DNA from: Candidatus Woesearchaeota archaeon | GTDB taxonomy: Archaea; Nanobdellota; Nanobdellia; Woesearchaeales; JABIAG01 | DNA: 14,653 nucleotides | Assembly: GCA_019323235.1 (NCBI GenBank) | Contig: JAHWHN010000043.1 | Coordinates: 1-14,653 of the forward strand | Reading direction: 5' to 3' | Part shown: in pieces, positions 1 to 6,134 of the stretch | How positions within the stretch are numbered: position 1 is the first letter of the stretch | Layout of the letters: each line of letters begins with the position of its first letter | The notes under the pieces: generated by a model | Databases searched by the model: none | Seen by the model: only the letters and a program-made list of their open reading frames with translations | Told to the model about the DNA's origin: nothing | Translations under genes and position numbers: made by a program

Positions 1-133
1 TAATACTAGATCTTGTTGAACTACAACCGCCAACATATGTTGAACCTAGAACACAAGTATCTATAAATACTCCGTTGTCAAACATCTGAGTAATTCCTTC
101 TACGTTTGGATTTATTTTTACAGGACAATTCAT
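1..133 (-). CDS. 5' part of an unknown leftward gene (runs off the window)
   Basis: An uninterrupted frame starts with ATG at 133 (reading leftward) and is still open at base 1, giving 44 residues that begin MNCPVKINPNVEGITQMF. Cysteines fall at about residues 3, 27 and 37. No signal peptide or domain is recognisable in so short a piece and I do not know the family. The start is supported by a self-complementary TATA box, TTTATAAA at 156-163, whose first base on this strand lies exactly 30 nt before the ATG, the spacing shared by most genes here. The mRNA is therefore probably leaderless. The gene is divergent from the protein kinase and shares a symmetric regulatory region with it, so the two may be co-regulated. 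Confidence 0.6.
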   Translation of the reverse strand, partial: MNCPVKINPNVEGITQMFDNGVFIDTCVLGSTYVGGCSSTRSSI

Positions 134-155
134 TATTCAAGTGAATTTACTTTTC

Positions 156-163
156 TTTATAAA
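156..163 (-). promoter_or_regulatory. TATA box of the leftward partial gene
   Basis: TTTATAAA reads the same on both strands. On the minus strand its first base is 30 nt upstream of the ATG at 133, which predicts transcription starting at or next to the start codon. Confidence 0.65.
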
Positions 164-174
164 TATAACTCTTT

Positions 175-196
175 GTAACCACTCCCCAATGGTTAC
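175..196. promoter_or_regulatory. dyad centred between divergent promoters (possible operator)
   Basis: GTAACCA (175-181) and TGGTTAC (190-196) are perfect 7-bp inverted arms around an 8-nt spacer. The centre, 185.5, is exactly midway between the two TATA boxes (centres 159.5 and 211.5) and between the two start codons (133 and 238). This suggests a dimeric regulator or a symmetric promoter architecture. The regulator is unknown. Confidence 0.5.
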
Positions 197-207
197 TTAC
201 CACAACA

Positions 208-215
208 TTTATAAA
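208..215 (+). promoter_or_regulatory. TATA box of the kinase gene
   Basis: TTTATAAA preceded by the BRE-like bases CACAACA; its first T is 30 nt before the ATG at 238. A leaderless transcript is predicted. The upstream TTACTT plus CAACATTTATA resembles the TIM-barrel promoter near 4237-4255. Confidence 0.7.
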
Positions 216-237
216 GGGGTGCTTAAAACTTAATATA

Positions 238-1605
238 ATGGTTAAAAAATTAGTGAAAGATGCTTTGGATTTGTTTAAAGGCAATCAGAAAGATCTTAGT
301 AATCAAACAACTCAAATAGATTATACTCTAAATGGAACTAAATCTGTTGAAAGGATTTATATTCCTGGAAACGTTGTTGTTTACGGTAAAGGATTAGCTT
401 ATGAACATAGAGAGATGGAAAAATTAGAATCTTCTTTCTTGAATTTAAGACCTAGATATTTTATTGATGTTAACCCAAATAGCGGGTTTATTGGTTATGG
501 TGGTACTGGAGTTGTTTTTCACGGAAAAATTGATATTCCTGATTTTAATTTAAAAAGATTAGAATTACACCCAGTACAGTATCAAAATTTATTAAATCTA
601 TATTCAGCTTATAAGAAAGAAAATGGTGAATATGAAAACACATTTGCTATTAAAATTTTAAGACCTGATGTTGTAGAATCTTTAGACCCAACTGGTAAAA
701 AGAATTTAATTAGAAATTTTAACAATGAAGCTCATACACTTGATAAATTATCACATGTTCTTCCTGATTGTATTACTAAAATTTATGACTATGGTCAATT
801 AGAAGGTAATGACAAAAATTATCATTACATGGCTCTTGAAGAAATGAGCCCTTATACATTAGAAAAAATAATTACTGGTGTTTCACCTGAAGAAGTTGGT
901 CAAATGACTAGTGAAACAGATTCTTCTAGTAAATATGAATTTAGTATTAATTCAAAATGGCAATTAGTAGAAATGATTTGTAATAAATTAGCTAAAATTC
1001 ACAATTTATATAATGACCCAGAAAATAAAATAGCTCATAGAGATATTAAACCTCAAAACATTTTATGTTCTAAAGGAACTAAAATTAAATTATACAAAGA
1101 TGGTTGGAGATTTCAAAGAGGATTAGATATTAAATTTGGAGATTTGGGATTAGTTAAATGGTTAGGTTTTAATGCTAATGAAGAGAATGAAATTTTAGGT
1201 ACTTATGATTATATGTCTTATGAACAATTAACAAATCCTTCTGAAGTTGATTATAAAACTGATATTTTTTCAATGGGATTAGTCCTTTATCAATTAATAA
1301 ATGGTGTAAACCCTAGATATAGTATGGATTACATGAGAATGGCAAGATTAGATTTCTTAGAAGGAGAAATAGATAAGTCTGAGTATGAATCTGTTCTAAA
1401 GAGTCATAAAATTAAAATTAATACAAATCCAGATGATAAGAGATTTAAACTTTTTAATGAAATGATTTTTAACATGATTAGAATGAATCCTGAAGAGAGA
1501 ATTTCAATGAATGATGTTTGTGCAATGATTCCAGAAATAGTAAAACAGTATAATACTGAAAAAGGTCTTAATATATTATCTAGATTACCAATTCTTACTC
1601 TATGA
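238..1605 (+). CDS. eukaryote-like (Hanks-type) Ser/Thr protein kinase
   Basis: A 455-residue protein with a full set of Hanks kinase motifs: Gly-rich loop GYGGTGVV (86-93), ATP-anchoring Lys139 in FAIKI, a likely helix-C Glu164, catalytic loop HRDIKPQN (267-274, Asp269 and Asn274), the metal-binding motif as DLG (302-304) rather than DFG, GTYDYMSYEQ (321-330) in place of the usual GT.Y.APE, Asp342 in DIFSMG, and the closing Arg421. All catalytic residues are present, so it is probably an active ATP-dependent kinase on Ser/Thr. About 80 residues precede the Gly loop and match no domain I know. There is no transmembrane segment or sensor domain, so it should be cytosolic. It is not a RIO or Bud32 kinase. 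A TATA box 30 nt upstream fixes the ATG and makes the mRNA leaderless. Its substrate is unknown; the metalloprotease that follows is one candidate partner by position only. Confidence 0.93.
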   Translation: MVKKLVKDALDLFKGNQKDLSNQTTQIDYTLNGTKSVERIYIPGNVVVYGKGLAYEHREMEKLESSFLNLRPRYFIDVNPNSGFIGYGGTGVVFHGKIDIPDFNLKRLELHPVQYQNLLNLYSAYKKENGEYENTFAIKILRPDVVESLDPTGKKNLIRNFNNEAHTLDKLSHVLPDCITKIYDYGQLEGNDKNYHYMALEEMSPYTLEKIITGVSPEEVGQMTSETDSSSKYEFSINSKWQLVEMICNKLAKIHNLYNDPENKIAHRDIKPQNILCSKGTKIKLYKDGWRFQRGLDIKFGDLGLVKWLGFNANEENEILGTYDYMSYEQLTNPSEVDYKTDIFSMGLVLYQLINGVNPRYSMDYMRMARLDFLEGEIDKSEYESVLKSHKIKINTNPDDKRFKLFNEMIFNMIRMNPEERISMNDVCAMIPEIVKQYNTEKGLNILSRLPILTL

Positions 1606-1612
1606 TTTTTTT
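1606..1612 (+). terminator. oligo-T terminator after the kinase
   Basis: Seven T residues directly follow the TGA stop, as in archaeal U-tract termination. No stem precedes it. Confidence 0.45.
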
Positions 1613-1665
1613 GTCACAATTTCTACTTCCAAAGTCTACGAGTATATATAAAAGATGTTGTCTTA

Positions 1666-1673
1666 TTTATAAA
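1666..1673 (+). promoter_or_regulatory. TATA box of the metalloprotease gene
   Basis: TTTATAAA lies 51 nt before the ATG at 1717. By the 30-nt rule transcription would begin near 1696, leaving a leader of about 20 nt with no good Shine-Dalgarno. A second TATA-like stretch, TATATATAAAAG, lies at 1643-1654 and may be an alternative promoter. Confidence 0.5.
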
Positions 1674-1683
1674 TAACATAGAA

Positions 1684-1705
1684 AAAGGTCTCAAAGAGAC
1701 ACTTT
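1684..1705. promoter_or_regulatory. inverted repeat over the predicted transcription start
   Basis: GTCTC (1688-1692) and GAGAC (1696-1700) pair around AAA, and AAAG (1684-1687) pairs with CTTT (1702-1705) across one unpaired A. The dyad centre, 1694, falls on the start predicted from the TATA box at 1666, so an operator is more likely than an RNA hairpin. If the upstream TATA at 1643 is used, the hairpin would lie wholly in the 5' UTR. Confidence 0.45.
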
Positions 1706-1716
1706 GGAAAAATAAG

Positions 1717-2772
1717 ATGACATACAAAGGAAGTTTAAAAGGAAGTAGTAATGCATATGGTGTAATGAATTCACCAATGTCTAATAAATCATGTAATTAC
1801 AACGCTAAAGGTAATGCCTATGGTTTAGAAAGTAAAATTCCTAATACTATTTATTCAGGTAAACCTCAAGTTTATGATTTAGATTCTAAAGGTCTTTATC
1901 AAGGTAAAAATTCAATGGCACCTTATATTTTATCAACTATGGCTTTAGCTCTTACTAATGATAGATTAGCTGATAAGATTGATGAATTAATTGAGTTATA
2001 TAAAGAGATGTTATCTAAAAATCAAAATAATTATTTTGGTGGAGATCAAATGGCTTATTCTATGAATGATTTATCTAATCTAGCTTTTGGTAATTATTCT
2101 AATAAAGGCGGTTATTTTAAACATCCTGAGAGTATGAAAGGTACTGATATAAATGATTATAATAAGAAAAAAGATAATGAGAAAGCTAAAGAAACTGTTA
2201 TGAAAAATGATGGTGATTTAAGAATTTTTAATGTATCAGATTTCGTTAATGGAATTACTAAGGTTGTTGAGAATGAAGATGAGATTATGCAATATGTTAA
2301 AGAAGCATATTATGAAACAACTGGTAATGAACTTCCAAATAATATTTCTATAAATTTATGTGATGAACAAGAGTTAAAGAGAAATCACAATATTTTCAAC
2401 GGTGGAGAGTGGAATCCGGGGATACAAGGTTTTTGTATAAATAGAGGACTAGGAAATTCACAAGTATTTGTGAAAAAAGATGAGTTAGCAAAAACTTTGT
2501 TAGTAGTTGGTCACGAATTAGGACATTTGCAAACTTTTTCATTAAATCCTGTTGAAGAAGAAGCTAAAGCTTATGCTTTCTCAATAGAATGGATGAATAA
2601 GATTAAAGAAAACAATATTGCAAATTTAGGAAATGTTTTAATTAGTGAAAATCCAGCATTAAATGGATTACACAATGTTGCCTATGATTATGTTGTAAAA
2701 TTAATCAGACAAGGAAAAACAGCATGGGATGTTTTCACTGGTTTAATTGAAAATACTTTGAGAGCTTGTTGA
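1717..2772 (+). CDS. HExxH zinc metalloprotease, ImmA/IrrE-like core
   Basis: A 351-residue protein. The catalytic signature HELGH (266-270) is followed by EEEAKAYAF (280-288), where one of the Glu residues would be the third zinc ligand. HELGH plus E-x-E-A-x-x-(F/Y)A is the pattern of the ImmA/IrrE type of gluzincin-like peptidases, though the rest of the protein does not obviously match them. The N-terminal ~60 residues are rich in Asn, Gly, Ser and Tyr and hold two related motifs, SNAYG (11-15) and GNAYG (32-36), suggesting a flexible tail. Residues 145-165 are charged. No signal peptide or membrane helix is seen, so a cytosolic site is expected. It follows the kinase by 111 bp with its own promoter. 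A regulatory protease acting with the kinase is possible but only an inference. Confidence 0.75.
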   Translation: MTYKGSLKGSSNAYGVMNSPMSNKSCNYNAKGNAYGLESKIPNTIYSGKPQVYDLDSKGLYQGKNSMAPYILSTMALALTNDRLADKIDELIELYKEMLSKNQNNYFGGDQMAYSMNDLSNLAFGNYSNKGGYFKHPESMKGTDINDYNKKKDNEKAKETVMKNDGDLRIFNVSDFVNGITKVVENEDEIMQYVKEAYYETTGNELPNNISINLCDEQELKRNHNIFNGGEWNPGIQGFCINRGLGNSQVFVKKDELAKTLLVVGHELGHLQTFSLNPVEEEAKAYAFSIEWMNKIKENNIANLGNVLISENPALNGLHNVAYDYVVKLIRQGKTAWDVFTGLIENTLRAC

Positions 2773-2777
2773 AAACA

Positions 2778-2785
2778 TTTTTAAA
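2778..2785 (+). promoter_or_regulatory. TATA box of the nucleotidyltransferase gene
   Basis: TTTTTAAA preceded by the BRE-like AAAACA. Transcription is predicted near 2808, giving a leader of about 35 nt that carries a Shine-Dalgarno, unlike the leaderless neighbours. A second TATA-like sequence (TTATAAAA, about 2795) is an alternative. Confidence 0.5.
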
Positions 2786-2832
2786 TATGTAATGTTATAA
2801 AATATAATAATTAGAATATACTTAAATTCAAA

Positions 2833-2838
2833 GGAGTG
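2833..2838 (+). promoter_or_regulatory. Shine-Dalgarno GGAGTG
   Basis: GGAGTG ends 4 nt before the ATG at 2843 and fixes this start. It is one of few strong Shine-Dalgarno sites in the window. Confidence 0.7.
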
Positions 2839-2842
2839 AAAT

Positions 2843-4150
2843 ATGACTGAACAAAAACCACAAATTACTGATGAACAAAAAAAGATGATGGAAGAGATGT
2901 TAGCAAAAGTTAAAAAAATCCAAGAAGATGCTGAAAAATTCTCTAAAAAAATTATAACTAAATTAAAAGATGATTTATTAGGAATTTCTTTAATGCCACC
3001 TGAAAAGAAAGGGCAGAAAGATATTAATTTACTAATCCTATTAGATGATCAAAAAGTTGAACCTCAAAATAAAGGAAAATTTGTTCATGACAATACAAAA
3101 ATTTGTGAAGAATTATGTAAAGACTCCACTTACACTCCAAACATCATGTTATTTACAGAATTAAAACAAGCATTATATGATGATAATGTTGAAGCTACTA
3201 CTAAAGTAACTAAAGCTTTACCTTTATATCAAAAAAATAATGTTTTGAATGCTTTTGTATTACCAGAAGTTCACAAGAATTTAGTATTAGAAAAATTTGA
3301 AAAATATGTTGTATCTTATGTTGGTGTTGGAAGTATTATGAGAGGAGAAGGTAATCCTAAATCCGATATTGATGTTTTCATAATTATTGATGATACTGAT
3401 GTTAAAAGAATGTCTAGAGCGGAATTAAAAGATAAATTATCTTCATTAATTTATAGTATGTCTTTCCAAGCTCAAGAAATTACTAAAATTAAAATTCCTT
3501 TACACATCCAGACTTATTTATTAACTGATTTCTGGGAAATGTTAAAAGAATCTTCATCACCAGTAATTCATACTTTCTTAAGAGATGGTTTACCATTCTT
3601 TGACAGAGGTATTTACAGACCTTGGAGATTATTAATTGAAATGGGTAGAATTAAACCATCCAGAGAAGCTATTGTAAAACATATGGAAGCTGGTGATTTA
3701 TTCTATGAAAGAGCTAAGAAGAAATTATTATCAGTAGTAGTAGAAGATTTATACTATTCAGTTTTAAATCCAGCTCAATCATTATTAATGCTTAAAGGAA
3801 TTGCTCCACCAACTCATAAAGAAACAATTCAATTGTTTAGAGAGATTATTGTTGGTGAAGAAAAATTAGCTACAAGTGTTGATGCTGATATTTTAGAAGA
3901 GTTCGTTATGTTATTCAAAAAATGGGAATATAATGAAATTACTGAAATAACTGGTTCCGAAATTGAAAAATTCATGGAAAAAGCAGATAAATTTAGAAAG
4001 AAAGTTTTCCCAATTATAGATGAGTTAAATTATAAAATCTATAAAACTAAATTAAGTAAGGAATTAAGTACTAGAAAACCTACTGCTAAAAAACCAGAAG
4101 CTAAAACAGAAAAAAAATCTGCTAAGAAAAAAACATCTAAGAAGAAATAA
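2843..4150 (+). CDS. nucleotidyltransferase with C-terminal HEPN-like region and Lys-rich tail
   Basis: A 435-residue protein. Residues 161-180 show the pol-beta nucleotidyltransferase signature, GVGSIMRG then SDIDVFIII, with Asp175 and Asp177 as metal ligands. The usual third carboxylate is not evident in the following strand (IPLHIQTY, 218-225). Residues ~275-335 read as a HEPN-like helical region (a D-x-x-Y-E-R-A helix near 285, then AQSLLMLKGIAPPTH, 311-325), the arrangement of MNT-HEPN proteins in one chain, but the Rx4-6H RNase motif is absent. Near residue 60, DINLLILLDD resembles the SDIDVFIIIDD strand and may be a degenerate first nucleotidyltransferase copy. The start is helical and charged; the end is a basic tail (SAKKKTSKKK) that may bind nucleic acid. 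Frequent TTC, CAC and ATC codons hint at higher expression. The substrate is unknown. Confidence 0.8.
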   Translation: MTEQKPQITDEQKKMMEEMLAKVKKIQEDAEKFSKKIITKLKDDLLGISLMPPEKKGQKDINLLILLDDQKVEPQNKGKFVHDNTKICEELCKDSTYTPNIMLFTELKQALYDDNVEATTKVTKALPLYQKNNVLNAFVLPEVHKNLVLEKFEKYVVSYVGVGSIMRGEGNPKSDIDVFIIIDDTDVKRMSRAELKDKLSSLIYSMSFQAQEITKIKIPLHIQTYLLTDFWEMLKESSSPVIHTFLRDGLPFFDRGIYRPWRLLIEMGRIKPSREAIVKHMEAGDLFYERAKKKLLSVVVEDLYYSVLNPAQSLLMLKGIAPPTHKETIQLFREIIVGEEKLATSVDADILEEFVMLFKKWEYNEITEITGSEIEKFMEKADKFRKKVFPIIDELNYKIYKTKLSKELSTRKPTAKKPEAKTEKKSAKKKTSKKK

Positions 4151-4177
4151 TCTTCTTAATTTTTTTATTTATTTTTT
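4138..4177 (+). terminator. hairpin plus T-tracts after the nucleotidyltransferase gene
   Basis: TAAGAAG (4138-4144) and CTTCTTA (4152-4158) form a perfect 7-bp stem overlapping the stop codon, followed at once by T7 (4160-4166) and T6 (4172-4177). The shape resembles a bacterial intrinsic terminator; the T-tracts alone could end archaeal transcription. Confidence 0.6.
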
Positions 4178-4193
4178 ATTCATTAAAGAAAGG

Positions 4194-4256
4194 TTTATAC
4201 ATACAAAAATAAAATTTATTTTTGGGTATAAATGTTACTTCGCAACATTTATATAC
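4194..4256. repeat. nested inverted-repeat cluster upstream of the TIM-barrel gene
   Basis: Three dyads share arms: TTTATAC (4194-4200) with GTATAAA (4226-4232); inside it CAAAAATAAA (4204-4213) with TTTATTTTTG (4215-4224) about one base; then TATAAATGTT (4227-4236) with AACATTTATA (4244-4253) around ACTTCGC. The last right arm is the TIM-barrel promoter, so its left arm is an opposed copy of the same BRE/TATA element. Confidence 0.6.
4248..4255 (+). promoter_or_regulatory. TATA box of the TIM-barrel gene
   Basis: TTTATATA with upstream CGCAACA. Its first T is exactly 30 nt before the ATG at 4278, so a leaderless mRNA is predicted. Confidence 0.7.
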
Positions 4257-4277
4257 TAAAACACTATTAAAAATACC

Positions 4278-6023
4278 ATGTCTGACTATAATAATGCTAT
4301 GGACCATGATTTAATTGACCCAAGACAAACAGGGTTTACAACTATTATTTCTACAGATCAACTTCAAGAACTTAAAGCCAAAATTAAAATGGGTGTTTCT
4401 AAAGTAGAATTAGGTTTCGTTGGTCGTGGTAAAACCATGGGTAACACTATATCTCCAGAAACTTATGGTGAAGATGAAAGACAAGATTTGAGAGAATTAG
4501 CTAAATTAAATGATATTGAATTAACAACTCACACTGCTCCTGATGCAGGACCACTTTCTGGATTAGGACAAGGTGGTTTCGATGAAGCAACTAGAAAACA
4601 AGTTGTTGATGAAGTTAAAAGAGCTATTGATTTCGCAGCAGATGTTGCTGAAGGTGGTGCTGTTGTTGCTCACACCGGAGAATTCGAAAGGCCTTTGTAT
4701 GAATCTGAAATTGCAGATAGAGAAGAAGGTAAAAGAAAAACTTTCCTAAAACATGGTACTAATGAAGAAGAAGATAACGAATCAAGAGTTGGTGTTAAAT
4801 TCTTAGTTGATGAAAGAACTGGTGAAGTAATTAGAGAAACTGCCATAAGAAAAGATCAAAAATTTTACATGCCAGAAGTTGATATTCATGGTAATATCAT
4901 TGAAGGAGAAAAAGAAGTTAAAGAAAGAGATTGGAATTGGGTAGTTGCTAAAACAAAAGAACATAATGATTGGGTTAAACAAGAAAGAGAAAAAGCAATT
5001 AGAGAAGGTAAACAAATTAATGAAAAAGATTACCAAGAATTAAAACCTGAGAATTGGATGTTCCAACAAAAAATCAATCAAAATATTAGTTCACTAAATG
5101 GTAATATTGCCCATTATTCAGAATTAGCGTCAGACTATGAAAAAAGGGGTGGAGAACACGCTAAAGAGCACGCTAAATCAATGAGAGAATCTGTTCTTCA
5201 AATGAAAGGACAGATTGAAGAATTAAAATTAAAACAAAAACATGCTAAATCTATCGAAGAAGTTGGTGTTGAAAAAACAGCAAGAAGTCTTGCAGAACTA
5301 GGAATGTATACTAGAGATAGACAATTAAAGAGAGAAAATGATACAGGAGAAAAATTCAAAAGAGATTTATTTGTTGCTCCTGAGAACATAGCTCCAGAAT
5401 CCTATGGTGGACATCCTCAAGAGTTAAAAAGATTGGTTTTAGAAGGTAGAAAAAAAATGGCAAACCTTCTTCATATTCAAAAAGGTCTATCTCAAGAAGA
5501 AGCTAAAAAAGAAGCAAGGAATCACATTAGAGCTACTTTTGACGTTGGTCACGCTAATACTTGGAGAAGATATTTTCAAGGTTCTGATGAAGATTTTAAA
5601 AAATGGGTGGTTGACCAAGTAAAAGATTTAACTAAAGATGATATTATTGGACACATTCACTTATCTGATAACTTTGGTTATCATGATGAACACGTTGTTC
5701 CTGGCCAAGGTACTGCTCCTTTAACTGATTCTATTAAAGAAATTAAAAATATGATGAAAAAATCTGGGAAGAAAGATGATATTGATTTTATTATTGAAGC
5801 AGGTAGACATGGAAACCAAGCCTGGATTAGAGGTTTAAAAGAAGTTTCATCACCAATATATGGAATTTCTAGACCAAATTATTCAGATCCTTGGGGAATT
5901 ATTCACAAGTCTTATTTTTCATCTACAGCTCCACCTTACTTTGTTATCGGACAATATGGTGATTCTTTCGGAGAGAGAATGAAGAAAGATTTTGGTGCAT
6001 GGTCTGAAACTTCTTTTGAATAA
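4278..6023 (+). CDS. TIM-barrel protein of the AP-endonuclease 2 / xylose-isomerase superfamily
   Basis: A 581-residue protein. Metal-site motifs of the endonuclease IV/sugar-isomerase barrel appear in strand order: VELGF (43-47), HTAPDAG (85-91), AHTGEFE (131-137), VAPENIAPESYGG (366-378, Glu369), FDVGHANTW (421-429, Asp422 and His425), HIHLSDN (459-465), DEHVVPGQG (470-478) and IIEAGRHG (505-512, Glu507). It could be a DNA-repair AP endonuclease or a sugar isomerase; the sequence does not decide. Between strands 4 and 5 there is a highly charged insert (~150-360), partly heptad-like, which makes the protein about twice the length of endonuclease IV (normally ~280 residues). A ~65-residue C-terminal extension ends in aromatic-rich sequence. 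No signal peptide. The promoter is leaderless and lies in an unusual palindromic region. Such long versions are, from memory, common in DPANN genomes. Confidence 0.75.
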   Translation: MSDYNNAMDHDLIDPRQTGFTTIISTDQLQELKAKIKMGVSKVELGFVGRGKTMGNTISPETYGEDERQDLRELAKLNDIELTTHTAPDAGPLSGLGQGGFDEATRKQVVDEVKRAIDFAADVAEGGAVVAHTGEFERPLYESEIADREEGKRKTFLKHGTNEEEDNESRVGVKFLVDERTGEVIRETAIRKDQKFYMPEVDIHGNIIEGEKEVKERDWNWVVAKTKEHNDWVKQEREKAIREGKQINEKDYQELKPENWMFQQKINQNISSLNGNIAHYSELASDYEKRGGEHAKEHAKSMRESVLQMKGQIEELKLKQKHAKSIEEVGVEKTARSLAELGMYTRDRQLKRENDTGEKFKRDLFVAPENIAPESYGGHPQELKRLVLEGRKKMANLLHIQKGLSQEEAKKEARNHIRATFDVGHANTWRRYFQGSDEDFKKWVVDQVKDLTKDDIIGHIHLSDNFGYHDEHVVPGQGTAPLTDSIKEIKNMMKKSGKKDDIDFIIEAGRHGNQAWIRGLKEVSSPIYGISRPNYSDPWGIIHKSYFSSTAPPYFVIGQYGDSFGERMKKDFGAWSETSFE

Positions 6024-6028
6024 TTTTT
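6024..6028 (+). terminator. short T-tract after the TIM-barrel gene
   Basis: Five T residues directly after TAA; a weak candidate for U-tract termination before the SET promoter region. Confidence 0.3.
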
Positions 6029-6038
6029 CAGAACAAAA

Positions 6039-6060
6039 AAATCATTAAAAAGATTTATAT
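6039..6060 (+). repeat. direct repeat copy 1 (duplicated core promoter)
   Basis: A 22-bp sequence ending in AAAAAGATTTATAT recurs perfectly at 6093-6114, 54 bp away. It contains a BRE/TATA promoter that would start transcription near 6084, giving the SET gene a second transcript with a ~50-nt leader. Confidence 0.65.
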
Positions 6061-6092
6061 GTCATCACTTCACGACATTACGTTCTGGATAT

Positions 6093-6114
6093 AAATCATT
6101 AAAAAGATTTATAT
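6093..6114 (+). promoter_or_regulatory. direct repeat copy 2 = proximal promoter of the SET gene
   Basis: The TATA box TTTATATA (6108-6115) lies 27 nt before the ATG at 6135 and 30 nt before the ATG at 6138, so a leaderless SET transcript is predicted. ATATAAATC (6089-6097) and GATTTATAT (6106-6114) also form a 9-bp inverted repeat, placing an opposed TATA element beside it. Confidence 0.65.
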
Positions 6115-6134
6115 AGTACTAATTTTTGGTTTGT

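Noticed and set aside
4803..5389. Antisense open frames at 4803-5036 and 5198-5389
   Set aside because: They lie wholly inside the TIM-barrel coding sequence, encode Phe/Ser-rich low-complexity peptides typical of the complement of Lys/Glu-rich genes, and have no promoter or ribosome-binding site.
6059..6094. 11-codon plus-strand frame (starting MSSLHDITFWI) between the two SET promoter copies
   Set aside because: Its ATG lies at the end of the first TATA box, upstream of any transcript that box would produce, and there is no ribosome-binding site.
6126..6134. TTG start for the SET gene
   Set aside because: It would add three residues before two ATG codons, lies upstream of the transcript start predicted by the proximal TATA box, and has no Shine-Dalgarno.
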